NCBI GenBank assembly: GCA_027257055.1
Contig: JAPVLO010000059.1
Span: forward strand, 1,984,001-2,048,000
Length of the DNA: 64,000 bases
Direction: 5' to 3'
Source of the DNA: Cephalopachus bancanus
Lineage: Eukaryota; Chordata; Mammalia; Primates; Tarsiidae
The position numbers were made by a program, and so were the translations under genes. Position 1 is the first letter of the stretch; each line of letters opens with the position of its first letter. The notes under the pieces were generated by a model. The model did not search any database and was not told the origin of the DNA. It saw only the letters and a program-made list of their open reading frames with translations. This document shows, piece after piece, positions 1 to 10,705 of this stretch.

Positions 1-80
1 ACTAGCCTGTGTCACCATTTCTCTGACTCTGGGTTTTTGTTTTCCTCATTTGTAAAAGAGAAATCTGAGCTTTCATTGAT
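1..80 (+). mobile_element. MIR fragment (3' core)
   Basis: The text ctgggtttttgttttcctcatttgtaaaa resembles in part the MIR core region that normally reads like 'cagtttcctcatctgtaaaatg'. The 5' part lies outside the window. It is short and diverged, so the family call is tentative. Bases 81 to 394 after it hold no repeat or coding signal that I recognise. Confidence 0.45.
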
Positions 81-394
81 TCATAAAAGCAGAGCCCCCT
101 GTCAGGCTGTCACTTGTGGATCTTGCTAGGGGTCCAACACCAAAGGATCATGATGGGGGCCCCCATATTCTGTATTTTAGTAAGTTCCCAGATGATTGTC
201 ATGGGTGTACTGGTGGGAATATTGGGATAAATATAGCTAAAACAATCTACAGTATTTTGTACAGAATTCACTCAACTATTAGCTAAAAGAAGAAAAGGCA
301 TGCTAAATCAACTCAGTAATCTACTCCATGGAGATACCTAGTAACCCCTCCAAGAAGCTACCTTGAGAGGTCATGGAGCCAGGATGGTGATGAG

Positions 395-600
395 AAGTCA
401 GGCAGCCAGGGTTTGAAGTTTTCACTTTGCTCTCTTACCAACTATAAGACTTTGGACGACTCTGTTAACCTCTCAGAAAACAGGTCTTCTTTCTGTAAAG
501 TGCAGACAATACAGACTAGCTTGGAGGGAGAGTGTGTGAGCTAATTAAAAAGCATACATGTAAAGTACTTTCCAAATGGAAGTATTATAAACACTTGGGA
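395..600 (+). mobile_element. MIR SINE
   Basis: The order of segments follows a MIR: 'cagccagggtttgaag' (the tRNA-derived box B part), then 'accaactataagactttggacgac' and 'ttaacctctcag', then the end 'catacatgtaaagtactttcc'. MIRs are ancient mammal-wide tRNA-derived SINEs and this copy is heavily diverged. Confidence 0.65.
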
Positions 601-704
601 AGACTGCAGTTGGGTTTTCTTCATTTTTCCATCATTTACAACACTTAGGAAGGCACTAAGGAAACTGTGGTTTGAAGTGACAGAATTTGATCCAACTACC
701 TATG

Positions 705-775
705 ATGTGTGTTATTCATTCAGCACATTTTATTAAGAGGCTACTTTGTGTGAAGCACCGTGATAATCCGTTTGT
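705..775 (-). mobile_element. L2 3'-end fragment
   Basis: 'ttattcattcagcacattttattaagaggctac' reads as the reverse complement of the L2 3' terminus (…ctcaataaatatttgttgaatgaatga). It is short and diverged. Confidence 0.5.
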
Positions 776-1184
776 CCCTTCAGATCCATCCCCTTCACTT
801 CTTTCACTGTTTGATCTGTATGAACTACCGATAAGCCCCCTTACCTTCTAACTTCCCCTGCAAGTTGGCCAGTGAGGGTTCTAGGAGAGCAAAAAGAAAG
901 AAAAAATGAAGACTTGGTTTGATCTCCCTGCTAAGGCTCCACTCATGGCGATTCACTGCTCCTCTCAAGCATCCTGCTTTCCCTATTATCTCTCATATTG
1001 TGTTGCAATATCACTCCCTCTCCTTAATTCTTTGAGATTGAGAATTGACAACTCCACTGCTGCTGTCTCCAGGTTCCTGCATTAAGCTTGTGGTTCACCT
1101 GCATCCTACCCACACCTCTCTAAATAGCCCCTTTGTAAGGAATTCTTTTGGAGTTCATCCTCACTTGAGTGTACTCTCGTTCTA

Positions 1185-1280
1185 ACACTGTGTTAAGAGT
1201 TGGGGAACCAGGTAATAATGAACAACAACAAAAAAAACCTCATGATCTTGCCCTCAAGGAATTCTAACATTAACCACTAT
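1185..1280 (-). mobile_element. L2 fragment
   Basis: 'gttggggaaccaggtaataatgaac' followed by 'cttgccctcaaggaattctaacatt' matches the pattern of reversed L2 sequence (ggtgctggggata…gaacaa…tgccctcatggagcttaca). The A-rich block between them has expanded. Confidence 0.5.
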
Positions 1281-1284
1281 TATA

Positions 1285-1485
1285 ACAGAAATAATAAACT
1301 GCTACCTCTATTGGGCACATATCACGTGCCAACCTCTACAGAAATTGTATATCTGAGGTTGATACATTTATTATTCCTATTTTACAAATTAGAAAACAAA
1401 TATTGGAAATATAAAGCTCACACAAGTATTAAGCAACAGAACTTGGATTCACAACAGAATTTGGATTGAAGCCAGGGTTGACTCA
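1285..1485 (-). mobile_element. MIR SINE, reverse orientation
   Basis: The series 'cacgtgccaacctctac', 'tattcctattttacaaattagaaaac' and 'ttggattcacaac' follows a reversed MIR (…ccattttacagatgaggaaactg…gggattcgaaccc…). The short open frame that crosses it has no recognisable protein similarity and is treated as chance. Confidence 0.55.
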
Positions 1486-2610
1486 ACCCAGAGGACACTG
1501 GGGTATTGCCAGATTTACTTCAACAATGTCCCTACCAAATGGATCTTCAGTGCAAATGGTAAGAAACTTCCCCTCATCCTTCTTCCCATGCCAGATCTGA
1601 TCACTCTCAGAAAGCCCAGGATGAAATTAGAGAGAATGAAATCGATCCTCTTATCATGTCCACCCATCTGTTTGCTTATGAGTGTTTCCATGTAGGAGTG
1701 AACACTCACCATCAGGGAGATGCATGCTTCCACAACTAGCAGCCTTTGTGCTAACCACCAGGTCTGCCATTTTATCTGCACAATCCCAAGACAAATGCAG
1801 GCAAGCAATGGAGAGGACCCCTGGGCACCCCTCCCCTGAGGGAATATCCTGGGGCTTTGCAGTACAGCCTGGTTGAGATAAGATATCTTCACCATGGGAT
1901 TCTACATGTGCAGTCTCCCACTTTTACAAGCTATCTTTTCCAAATTTACAGATGGCCATCCTCTCTAACCTAGAGGCCAGAGAATTCAGTCTATCTGTTG
2001 TTTTTGAAATTGACACCCCAACACAGGCTGGGCTGACAAGTATACAGCTGCACAAACTTTATTAATTAGTACCCAAACCTTTGAGAATTGATTTCCACTT
2101 TGATCCTGGCCTACGCATTTCTGTCTCTGATATATAAACAGCAAATCATGTTATCTTATAATTAAGTGATAATCTTCATGACAGAAAGATGACACAACTA
2201 TAAATGGTTTCTGCAAATGATTAAAATAACTTCCTCCCTCTTGCCACCCAGCCCTGGAAATGTTCTCCAACTTTGCAAGGATATTAGTTGTTAATAAACT
2301 CTCCATGACATGAACCTCATTCCTATACAACAAGATCACATATCCACTTAAGTTACTCTGCAGAAACCACATACACCTTGGTTTTTATGCTTAAACAAGT
2401 ACATCTTATTAATTTTAGGAAGTTATACAAATTCAGCAAACCTTTTGGCTTTAATATTCAGATTGCTAAATTTTGCATGTAATATACACGAAAGTTCATA
2501 GTCTTGATGATCATTATTGACATAACATTGAGTATTTGATCTAAAATAAAAATAAATGGGTATAAGGAGGTAAGTTTTACTTCAGTAAGTGATTTATTTC
2601 AATAAGTGAA
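1486..2610. other. Apparently unique non-coding sequence
   Basis: I see no interspersed repeat that I can name, no splice-flanked exon and no RNA gene. Open frames of up to about 126 codons on both strands here lack any recognisable domain and overlap one another antisense, as expected by chance. Confidence 0.5.
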
Positions 2611-2611
2611 A

Positions 2612-2725
2612 TAGTCAGTAAGTGAATATTTATTGAGAACTTACTACGTACTAAATTGGGGTATGTACTCAAGATGTTATAGCAAACAAGACATATTCTC
2701 TGCTTCTGTGGCAGAGTGGGACCTA
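2612..2725 (-). mobile_element. L2 3' end, reverse orientation
   Basis: 'gtgaatatttattgagaacttactacgtac' is the reversed L2 tail (attcaacaaatatttattgagcacctactatg), followed by the diverged 'caagatgttatagcaaacaagac' segment. Confidence 0.6.
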
Positions 2726-2859
2726 GTGCCAGGAACAAAAATAAGAATTACTCTACAGCTCAGGCATCTAATTGCCACAGAAATTGAGGATCAGGTGGAA
2801 AGAGTACTGGGATTGATTAGTAATGTCTGTGATTTGCACTGGACATGGGAATGATAGTC

Positions 2860-2985
2860 ATTTGGAACTGTGAGCTCTTTGAGGGCAAGCTTCATGGTCA
2901 TTTCATCTCCATATCCCTCAAAACTTCTAACATAGTTCTTTGTACAAAGTAGGCCCTCATTTTGCTGGATAGATACTCGGATGGA
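2860..2985 (+). mobile_element. L2 3' end
   Basis: The segments 'ctgtgagctctttgagggcaag', 'tcatctccatatccc' and 'agtaggccctcattttgctgg' are in the order of the L2 3' end (ctgtaagctccatgagggcag…tatccccagcacct…agtaggcgctcaataaat). Confidence 0.65.
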
Positions 2986-3270
2986 TTGTTTTAGTTTGCT
3001 TCTGACAATGTAAATTATGTTGCCATTTTGAATGCTTTATTAATTGAAACATTTCCTTCCCAGTTACTCTATCCTTATTTTCCCTTTTCTTCTTCTTTCT
3101 AAAAAAACATGAATTCATGTTTCTAGATGACCTTCTTACAGAGTTTCCTTTAAATGGATTCAACAAGTGTCTTCTAAAGCTACATGTATTTATGACCTTT
3201 TGCTACATATGTATATCAAAGGCTTTTTGAAGCAAAGTTAAAACCTTACCTAGACTATACGTCCCTGTTC

Positions 3271-3568
3271 TTTTTTTTTTTTTTTTTTTGAGTTGGAGTC
3301 TCACTCTGTCGCCCAGACTGGAGTGCAGTGGCCGCTCCCGGCCACCGCAGCCTCGACCTGCTGGGCTCCGGCGATCCTTCCTCCTCAGCCTTCTGAGTAG
3401 CCGGAATTACAGGCATGTGCTACCACGCCGCTGATTTTTTTTTTTTTTTTTTTTTATTGTAGAGATGAGGTCTCGCTGCCCAGGCAGGTCTCGAACCCGC
3501 GGGCTCAGGCAATCCACTCACCTCAGCCTCCCAAAGGCGCGGGATTACAGGCTGAGCCACCGAGCCCG
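3271..3568 (-). mobile_element. Alu, young lineage-specific subfamily
   Basis: A dimeric Alu inserted on the minus strand, so its A-tail reads as T19 at 3271-3289. It carries the marks of the local young subfamily: 'gagttggagtctcactctgtcgcccagactgg', the 'ggccgctcccggcc' right-arm segment, and box B as tctcgaaccc with the flanking GCGGG/CCTGC arm. The mid A-rich linker has grown to a T-rich run at about 3436-3455. The probable target-site duplication is imperfect: tccctgttctt at about 3262-3272 and tccttgttctt at 3569-3579. Alus are non-autonomous and depend on LINE-1 machinery to move. Confidence 0.93.
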
Positions 3569-3579
3569 TCCTTGTTCTT

Positions 3580-4222
3580 AATATCCACATTCCCAAGCTA
3601 GAAATAAAACTACATCTAATTCCTTTTTTCTAAGTAATATAATAGGTATGTAAAGAAAGTCCTAGGAAATACCCTAAGGCAATTATAAGTGCTGAATTTA
3701 TTTTTGTTTTCTGCTATGCCCCATTCATCCTTGGTGTCTTTTTTTTCTTATCCCAAACTTGTAATGGTTTCTTTTATTATCAAATTTAAAAATTAAGGAA
3801 AAATAAGATCCTCTTGGATTAATATTCAGCCCATTCTTGAATTTGGAATTTTAGTAATGTCTAATCTATTACTATGAATTGTACAGAATGTACTGAACTT
3901 TTAATTCCTATATGATTTATCTTCTTAATGATGCTTAAGTTTTTATTCAAAAGACATATCTCTTCTCACACACTCCACATTTTCTGTGTCTCTCATCTGC
4001 ATCTTTCAGGGTTCTGCATTTCTCTTTGAAATTCCTGTCTCTTTATATTTCTCTCTCTCTCTCTTACTCATATACACAATGTCCAAATTCATAGTCTAAG
4101 AATTTTGGTGACAAGCTATTTCTCTTCTACCTTTGGTAGAAGTTCCTCTATCACACGGAATCAATTAGAAGGAAAAAAGGTAAAAAGGGACCTTGGAGAA
4201 CAATCACGGAAGGTTCAAAGGG
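3580..4222. other. Apparently unique AT-rich sequence
   Basis: No repeat family or gene is recognised. A short tctctctctctc tract lies at about 4050-4063. Confidence 0.5.
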
Positions 4223-4345
4223 TAAAGTACCCAAGTCTGGAACTCTGCCTAACCAGCTGTATATCTGTCATGTAGCATCTGGCTTTGGTTTTTCTCATCT
4301 GTAAAACTGAAGGGTAAAACAATGTCTAGAGTCTTTTCTATTTCT
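4223..4345 (+). mobile_element. MIR SINE
   Basis: 'aagtctggaactctgcc', 'accagctgtatatctgtcatgtagc' and 'ggtttttctcatctgtaaaactgaaggg' follow the MIR order of box B, core and 3' region. Confidence 0.65.
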
Positions 4346-4361
4346 GAAATTATCATAATTA

Positions 4362-4590
4362 TCAGTTAATATTTATTGCACTCTTCTGTGTAACAGGCCT
4401 CAGGCTACTTGCTGAACATGATTATCACTTTCCATGTTCACCACAACTCCATAAAGTGGGCACCACTGTTATCCTCCCTACACCACTAAGAAAACAGAGG
4501 CTCTGAGAGGTAAAGTTACTTCACAACTGTTGGGTTATGGCTCTGAGATCGGAATTCAGACAGCATGACTCTCAAGTGATATATGCTGCA
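4362..4590 (-). mobile_element. MIR SINE, reverse orientation
   Basis: Reversed MIR order: 'tttattgcactcttctgtgtaacagg', 'accacaactccataaagtgggcacc', 'aagaaaacagaggctctgagaggtaaagttac' and 'gatcggaattcagacagcatgactc'. It is a nearly full-length old copy. Confidence 0.7.
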
Positions 4591-4780
4591 TCCCATTCTC
4601 ATAGTGAATGTTCTCCCTTATTGTTATACAGCCTCAAAAATGAAAACATTTGGCAAGTGACTCTTATAAATAATAAAATCATATATAGAAATAAAATGAC
4701 ACCCATATTCTTGAAAAATTATTTCACAAATGACTTGAAAGAGCACCAGTAAGCTCTAGAATATTTGCACAAAATACAGT

Positions 4781-4783
<3 letters not shown>

Positions 4784-4814
<31 letters not shown>
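4784..4814. repeat. (AC)n microsatellite inside a transposon end
   Basis: About 15 AC units. The copy of the MER2 terminus before it and the copy after it suggest that the tract grew by slippage at the TA-CAGTCAT border. Confidence 0.95.
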
Positions 4815-4816
<2 letters not shown>

Positions 4817-5029
4817 CATCCCTTGATATCTGTGGGGAATTGGTTTCAAGATCCCTCTACTCCCACAGATACCAAGATCTACTCATGCTCTGGTCCCTGA
4901 TATAAAATGGTGTAGTGTTTGCCTATAACCTAGATACAGCCTCCTATATACTTTAAATCATCTCTAGATTACATTACCTAATACAATGTAAGTGCTATGT
5001 AAATAGTTGTTACATTGTATTTACTGAGG

Positions 5030-5352
5030 TTTTTGCTTGTTTGTTTGTTTTTTTGAGTCAGAGTCTCTCTGTGTCACCCAGGCTGAAGTGCAGTGGCTTA
5101 CTGACGGTCACTGCAGCCTCGACCTGCTGGGCTCAGGCGATCCTTCTGCCTCAGTCATCCAAGAAGCTGGAAATACAAGCATCCACTACCACGTCTGGCT
5201 TTTTTTTTTTTTTTTTTTTTTTTTGATGTACTGTAGAGACAAGATCTTACCAAGTTGCCCAGGCTGGTCTCAAACCCCTGAGCTCAGGCAATCCTCTCAC
5301 CTTGGCCTCCCAAAGTGCTGGGATTATAGGCTTGAGCCACACTACACCCAGC
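5030..5352 (-). mobile_element. Alu, intermediate age, inside MER2
   Basis: A minus-strand Alu whose tail reads 'gcttgtttgtttgttttttt'. It has features between AluJ and the local young subfamily: 'cagcctcgacctgctgggctcaggcgatcc' but box B flanks 'ctcaaacccctgagctcagg', without the GCGGG arm. A T-run at 5201-5224 occupies the middle linker. I could not define a clean target duplication. The insertion postdates MER2. Confidence 0.9.
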
Positions 5353-5489
5353 TTTACCAGACCCAGCTTTATTGTTTTTATTTGTATTATGTTTTATTGT
5401 TGTATTACATTTTTTCTGAATATTTTCCACCTACAGTTGATTGAATCCATGGATGTGGACCCTATGAATAGAAGACCAACTGTACTTTT

Positions 5490-5735
5490 TTTTTTTTTTC
5501 TGAGTTGGAGTCTCACTAAGTTGCCCAGACTGGAGTGCAGTGGCTGCTCCTGGCCACCGCAGCCTCTCCTGCTGGGGTCCGGCGATCCTTCCACCTCAGC
5601 CTTCCGAGTAGCCGGAATTACAGGCATGTGCTAACATGCCCGGCTGATTTTTTGATTTATTGTAGAGATGAGGTCTCGCTGCCCAGGCGGGTCTTGAACC
5701 CGCGGGCTCAGGCAATCCACTCACCTCAGCCTCCC
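5490..5735 (-). mobile_element. Alu, young subfamily, 5' truncated, with perfect target duplication
   Basis: A minus-strand Alu that ends at 'cctcagcctccc', so about 40 bases of its 5' end are missing. The 15-bp target duplication accaactgtactttt is exact at 5475-5489 and 5736-5750 and includes the right terminus of MER2. A perfect T-arm-like hairpin GCGGG-TCTTGAA-CCCGC lies at 5687-5703. The exact duplication and subfamily marks say it is one of the younger insertions here. Confidence 0.95.
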
Positions 5736-6002
5736 ACCAACTGTACTTTTAACCAATACTCATAGACACACAAACACATCTAATCTTACACTTTCATGTA
5801 ATGGAAGCATTATATGATTATGTTATTTTATCAGTTTGTCAAGTGATCTGTCTGTGCTTTGTATCTTTTCTAAAACAAGGTTCCTACCTAGAAAGTGCAG
5901 CTATAGCCCTGTCCCCACCCCCAAAGCTGGCACCCACAGGTCCGTTTCCTTCTCTGTTGCCTGAGAAATCCCTTCTTATCCTCTTTCAACCCTGTCCCAG
6001 AG

Positions 6003-6725
6003 TCTGACCACATCAGTGTCCCCTACTGCTGCCATCCTAGATGATACTCTAATCATCATCTTTCTCCAGCACTGAGACAATAGCCTTCTACTGGTAGCCT
6101 CTGCCTGCCTCGATCCATTCTCCAGCAATAACCCTTCTATCTTCTCTCAAAAATAATCCCATAGGTCACTCCCCCATTTAAAGCCCATTAAAGCTCCCCA
6201 CTGCACCAGAAATAAAATCCAAGCACCTTTTCATTGCCTCAGAGGTCCCTTGTCCAGTTCTCCACATTTATAATGTGCCAACTGCTCTTCTGACATTTAT
6301 CAAACAGACTGAGCTTAACTTTCCCAACCCAGAACCTTTGCATATGCTGGCCCCCTGACTTGGAATGCTCTCTCCCTGCCTTTCTTCTACAACAGGACCT
6401 TCTCATCTTTCAGGCCTGAGATTTAACCCCTCTTAGGGAGAGCTTTCTGTGTCCTCTGTATTTAAATTGGCCCCAGCTTCTGTTGCTCTCTTCACTCTTC
6501 ATTTGTTTCTTTCATAATACTCATAATTGACAATTACTTTATTTTATTTATCTATGTTTATGTGTGTATGTGAACTATTTTCTCTCATTATTATAGAAGC
6601 CTTAAAAGGGTGGAAAGCGATTTGGCCTTGCTCATAAATATATACCAAGTCATTAACTCAGAGCCCAGCTCAGGTTAGATGGTCACTAATTATGTATTTG
6701 TTAAACAAATGAACATATGACCTCA
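6003..6725 (+). mobile_element. L2 LINE, long 3' part
   Basis: Typical L2 3' text in order: 'cactcccccatttaaagcccattaaagctccccactgcacc', 'ccagaacctttgcatatgctggccccctgacttggaatgc', 'ggaccttctcatctttcaggcctgagatttaa' and the end 'ttatgtatttgttaaacaaatgaa'. It is 3' untranslated and terminal ORF sequence of an ancient LINE and cannot encode a protein. Confidence 0.8.
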
Positions 6726-8650
6726 GATGTTTCCACTTTAAGAGGAAAAAAAAAGTAAACCATTTGAAAGGGGGAAAAAATATAAGGTTAGTAAAAGTTA
6801 ATCGTTTTGACAAACATTACTATGGGTCCTTGATAGATGTTAAAAGAATGGAGACAGCCCTTTAACATATTTAATATATCATCCCTACTTGGAAAGTGTT
6901 TTTAAAATTGTGTCTATGTCCATTATTTAATAAATGGGTGAGAATATTTTATGTGACTAAAAGGGGCTAATGAATTGATAAGTATTTCCATGACGTTTAC
7001 TGGGTAGTTGAAAATCTCTGACCATTTTCCTTTCTACTGACTTATTTTTGCACTGATGTTTATAGATCTGCATTCAATAACTTAAATAAGGCGAAACTCT
7101 AGGCATGATCAAATATGACATAGACAGAAAAAAAATGTTTAAAACAAAATTCCAGCCAACACATTTTATTACAATTGAGTAACAATTTTTAAAAAATCAC
7201 ATAAGTTTGCTACTGAGTTAGATTACTGAAGATAAATGAGATTCTGATATAGTAACTAAAGAAGTGATATATAAACATCTACCAGTTAGAGATTTTAAAA
7301 ATAGAAGTGATTTTGTACCTACTGAAATATGAAAGACTACTAGGAAACAGGAATTTAATGTGGATTGGTTTTTAAAAGTCTAACAGAAACTTGGTGATTT
7401 GGATGGAACATTATTTACAGCTCTTAAAAACATCTAAAGTTTCAACTTCCAGGCTGGATAGTGAAGACATGGGTTGGCGCTGATTTTGGAGGGTGCACGC
7501 CAAGCCTGTGAACATGAAAATCCAATATGTTCAGTCAGAGAAATTCTAGAGTTTCCCATGTTTCTGCCCGTCTCTCCTCCACAGCGTCCACTCTTCCCTT
7601 GCCAATAAAATACTTAAGCTAAAGAAGAAAAAGTAAATTTCATTTTCATCCTTTGGGCCAGCTCTCTGCTAGGAATTCTCCTACCCAAAGGGATGAGTTA
7701 GGGCAAACACAGATCTCCTCCCTTTACTCTCAGGGATGAGATCGCAGAAGGAATAACTTAGCGTTGTCTCGTCTACTGGCTGTGATTAGTAAATAAAGCA
7801 GAGAAAGGGTGAAGTGGGAAGACTCCTTCGGTTTATTTCTCTATCTCCTCCTAGTCCAGAAGTCTGTCATGAGGACCTGCGGGGGTCGGGGGTAGAGTCA
7901 TCAATGTGGCCTGCTGTGTGGCATATGTGGCAGTAGCAAAACCCACTCACACACTGGGCAGAGCTTTCTCAATGTTAACCTCCACCAGAGCTCCTCCTGG
8001 CATTTTTTTTATCTTAAAAGAGGAAGCATTTCAAATGACCTAAATCCAAAAATATAGTACTTCGTGCTCATGACTATTTTAAAAAGCATCTAAAATAAAG
8101 AAAAAAAGCCCACATTTCAATTTTTGTGACTCTTTCCCCCTCCCTTGAAAAATAGAAAATATTGTATAGCTTGTCATTCAATCTAAAATCAGACTTTGTG
8201 CCAGCTGGAATCCTAGGTCTATTTATTACTGTGCACAGTTCTTACATTAACTGTTTGTTAAAGACTGATTTTACCACCACCGAGACACAATATAACTGAA
8301 GGTCTTTCCATGTTTTGCCAGAAAGATTGATTCAAGCGTGACCTGTCTGGGAGAAATGCTATTAAAAGACAGGCACAAAAGTACTTCTTAGTAACTGATC
8401 CAACTGTATTTCTGGAGAAATCAAGTTTAAATGTGAGTAATTGCCTAATAGATTTGGGCCAAGATGGAGATGGGAAAATATCCATGGCACTTCCAGTATT
8501 TGCATAAAGGTACATAAATAAATTCACATTTTATGGTCTGTAACATAGTCACCTAGTGGCAGAGACACCTGGAAAAGGTAGCCTAATAGGGGCAGCATTT
8601 TATTCTCTACTATGGAGAACTGCTCACATTTATTCCCTATGATAGTTACA
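6726..8650. other. Repeat-poor unique sequence
   Basis: No interspersed repeat that I recognise. The part at about 7440-7990 is less AT-rich than its surroundings and holds no stop-free exon with plausible splice sites. It could be conserved non-coding DNA, but the sequence alone does not show this. Confidence 0.45.
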
Positions 8651-8654
8651 AAGG

Positions 8655-8760
8655 GAGTGGTTCTCACCTCACATAGTAGCTTACCCAGCACGCTTTTTAA
8701 AAAGTAAGGAATCAGAGTTTCTGGGCATGAGGCCCATGGATCTTTATAAAACCTTATAGG
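8655..8760 (+). mobile_element. Possible MER5-type hAT fragment
   Basis: 'gagtggttctcacctcacatagtagcttacccagcac' followed by 'ggaatcagagtttctgggcatgaggcccatgg' resembles MER5A/B (agtggttctcaaccttggctgcac…gattctg…ggcctggg). It is diverged and the second terminal repeat is not clear. Confidence 0.4.
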
Positions 8761-9159
8761 TTTATACCTACACAGTTCATAGATTTTGCATAATAGACAA
8801 CACAATGACTACATTCATGTACACACACACTCATACACATGTATACGGTCAGTCAAGTCTGACCTAGATTTACAGATCTTCCAAGGCTTCCCTTCTGCAA
8901 GACCAGGTTCCTGCTCAATCTCTCTTGCCAGCCAATCCTACAAGAGACACACGCATTCACTCTTCCAAACACGGGCTATCTATCACTTATCTCAAGTCCT
9001 CCAATGTGTGAGTCAGCTGTGTCATTTAGTTGAGGTCTTCTTTCAGTGTGCCCTAAGACACCCTATACTTACCCATCAATCTGTGTTACCATAGCCTGCT
9101 CACTATTACCTCCAGCTTAGAATCTGCCTTGGTATAGACCCAGAGACACAGAGCAGGCA
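8761..9159. other. Unique non-coding sequence
   Basis: No gene or named repeat. A short CA-rich stretch (acacacacactcatacacatg) lies at 8821-8841. Confidence 0.45.
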
Positions 9160-9345
9160 CTGATGGAGGGGTGGGGAGCCGAAGGGAGGGAAGGGGAGTA
9201 GAGGGGAGGAGAAGGGAATGACGGGCAGGAAAAAAGGGGGAGGCAAGGAGATAGCAAAGGAGAGAAGGAAAAGGGTTAGTGAGGGGGCAAAAACCCAGCT
9301 GAGGATGGAGGAGGAAACTGAATCCAGAAGAAGGGGGAAGTCAGA
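9160..9345 (+). repeat. Purine-rich (GGA/GGGA) low-complexity tract
   Basis: Nearly all purine on the plus strand, with many GGGG and GGGAG runs. The minus strand is the matching pyrimidine tract and yields a serine/proline/leucine-rich open frame (9106-9486) that reflects base composition, not a gene. Tracts like this can adopt triplex or G-quadruplex forms. Confidence 0.85.
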
Positions 9346-10150
9346 GGAGTGCTCAGGGAAACCAAAGTGAATGGAAAACTGTGCCGTCTGAGTCAGAACG
9401 AACAATATTTTCAAAAGAAATGAAGAGATCCCAAAGAAGTCTCCCACTGATGACGTCTTTCTCTTACTAGGATCTTGTACACACAAATGAATTCAGCACC
9501 TAGGGCTGTGGCAGTCGCATCCTCAAAATGCCTTCAGGAACCAGGCAAATAGCATAAATATAAGATTATAGGTGAGAAGATGTTTGATATCAAGTACAGC
9601 ATCTGTTTCAAGGGGGAACACTGTGCAGATCAAACAGCTCAGGCCAGATTCTGTTCCCACAGCCCCGAGCTAGCAAATCAATTTGATTCAAATACTTGTG
9701 GAATGCCTACGAAGGGGTTTTAATCACAAACCTTTACTTGAGTAGCTGCAACCTCTAGCCTCTGCATCTTCTTGCCTCATTATGCGGAGAAAAATACAAA
9801 CATTTCAACATTTGAGACAAGAGGTTTTACATGAAGTAACCTGACACTGATATCTTTATTCTGGGAAAGGAAAAGCAGTCACCCCTGGTCTACCAGAGCC
9901 TCTCATCTTGAAGAATGGCAGTGGGCAGAGCTCTCAGTGACAGGAGGCCACACAGTCCCAAAAGATGCGGCAAAGACCCAAATACCTTGGCTAAAGCAAC
10001 TTCTTTGAAGATAAAATGCTGATCTCCTGGCACACCAATGAGAGTCACTTTCGTTATCAAAGAGAAGTGTTTGGGCCAAAATGGGGTCTTAATGGTGTTT
10101 GTTTCACTTTTGTTGTTGTTGTTATTGTTGTTAGAGTGGCTCAAAATCTA
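9346..10150. other. Unique non-coding sequence
   Basis: No repeat or exon recognised. A (GTT)n-like stretch, ttgttgttgttattgttgtt, lies at 10112-10131. Confidence 0.45.
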
Positions 10151-10156
10151 AATCCA

Positions 10157-10455
10157 GGCTGGGCGCAGTGGCTCATCCCTATGATCTCAGCACTTTGGGA
10201 GGCTGAGGTGGGAGGATCACTTGGCCCAAGAGTTCAAGACCAGCTTGGGCAACACAGCGAGACCTGGTCTCTACAGAAAAATTAAAAAATTGGCCGAGCA
10301 TGTTGGTGTCTGCCTGCAGTTCCAGCTACTCCAGAGGCTGAGGCAGAATGATTGCTTGGCCCTGTTGGTTGAGGCCGCAGGGAGCCTTGATTATGTCACT
10401 GCACTCCAGCCTAGATGACAGAGTGAGATTCCAAAAAGGAAAGCAAACAAACAAA
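10157..10455 (+). mobile_element. Alu, old AluJ-like
   Basis: Starts 'ggctgggcgcagtggctca' and contains 'agttcaagaccagcttgggcaacac', 'ctgcactccagcctagatgacagagtgag' and an A-rich tail with (aaac)n. It lacks all marks of the local young subfamily, so it dates from the early shared primate phase. Confidence 0.9.
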
Positions 10456-10464
10456 AAACCCAAA

Positions 10465-10705
10465 TCGATCTAAGTTGGCCATCACAGCCTCCTCCCCACC
10501 AATAATGCTATCATTTATGCTACATTTGTTTTTATAAAACTTCTCATCACTGTAATAATATATTTATTTGAGTAATCGCTTGCTTACTGTCTATTCCCTC
10601 CACTAAACTGTAAAAAACTCCATGAGGTCAAGGACAGAATCTAGACTTGCTTATCACCGAATCTCCTGCACTTGGCATGTAGGCAGTGTGAAATGTATAT
10701 TTCTT
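10465..10705 (+). mobile_element. L2 3' end
   Basis: 'tttgagtaatcgcttgcttactgtctattccctccactaaactgtaa', 'ctccatgaggtcaaggacagaatctag' and 'cttggcatgtaggcag' follow the L2 3' end order. Confidence 0.65.

Larger units (their letters stand above)
4777..5484 (+). mobile_element. MER2 (Tigger/pogo-type DNA transposon), interrupted by an Alu
   Basis: The left end 'cagtcatcccttgatatctgtggggaattgg' and the body 'tataaaatggtgtagtgtttgcctataacc' and 'ctttaaatcatctctagatta' agree with what I know of MER2. The right end 'cagttgattgaatccatggatg…gaccaactg' completes the inverted terminal repeats. TA dinucleotides at 4775-4776 and 5483-5484 fit the TA target duplication of this superfamily. The element is split by an Alu at about 5030-5352. 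A microsatellite lies within its left terminal repeat, so CAGTCAT occurs both at 4777-4783 and again at 4813-4819. Confidence 0.85.

Noticed and set aside
1515..1895. 126-codon minus-strand open frame with an antisense partner
   Set aside because: Both strands are open over the same bases and neither peptide resembles a known family.
9106..9486. Serine/proline/leucine-rich minus-strand open frame
   Set aside because: It follows from the polypyrimidine strand of the purine-rich tract.
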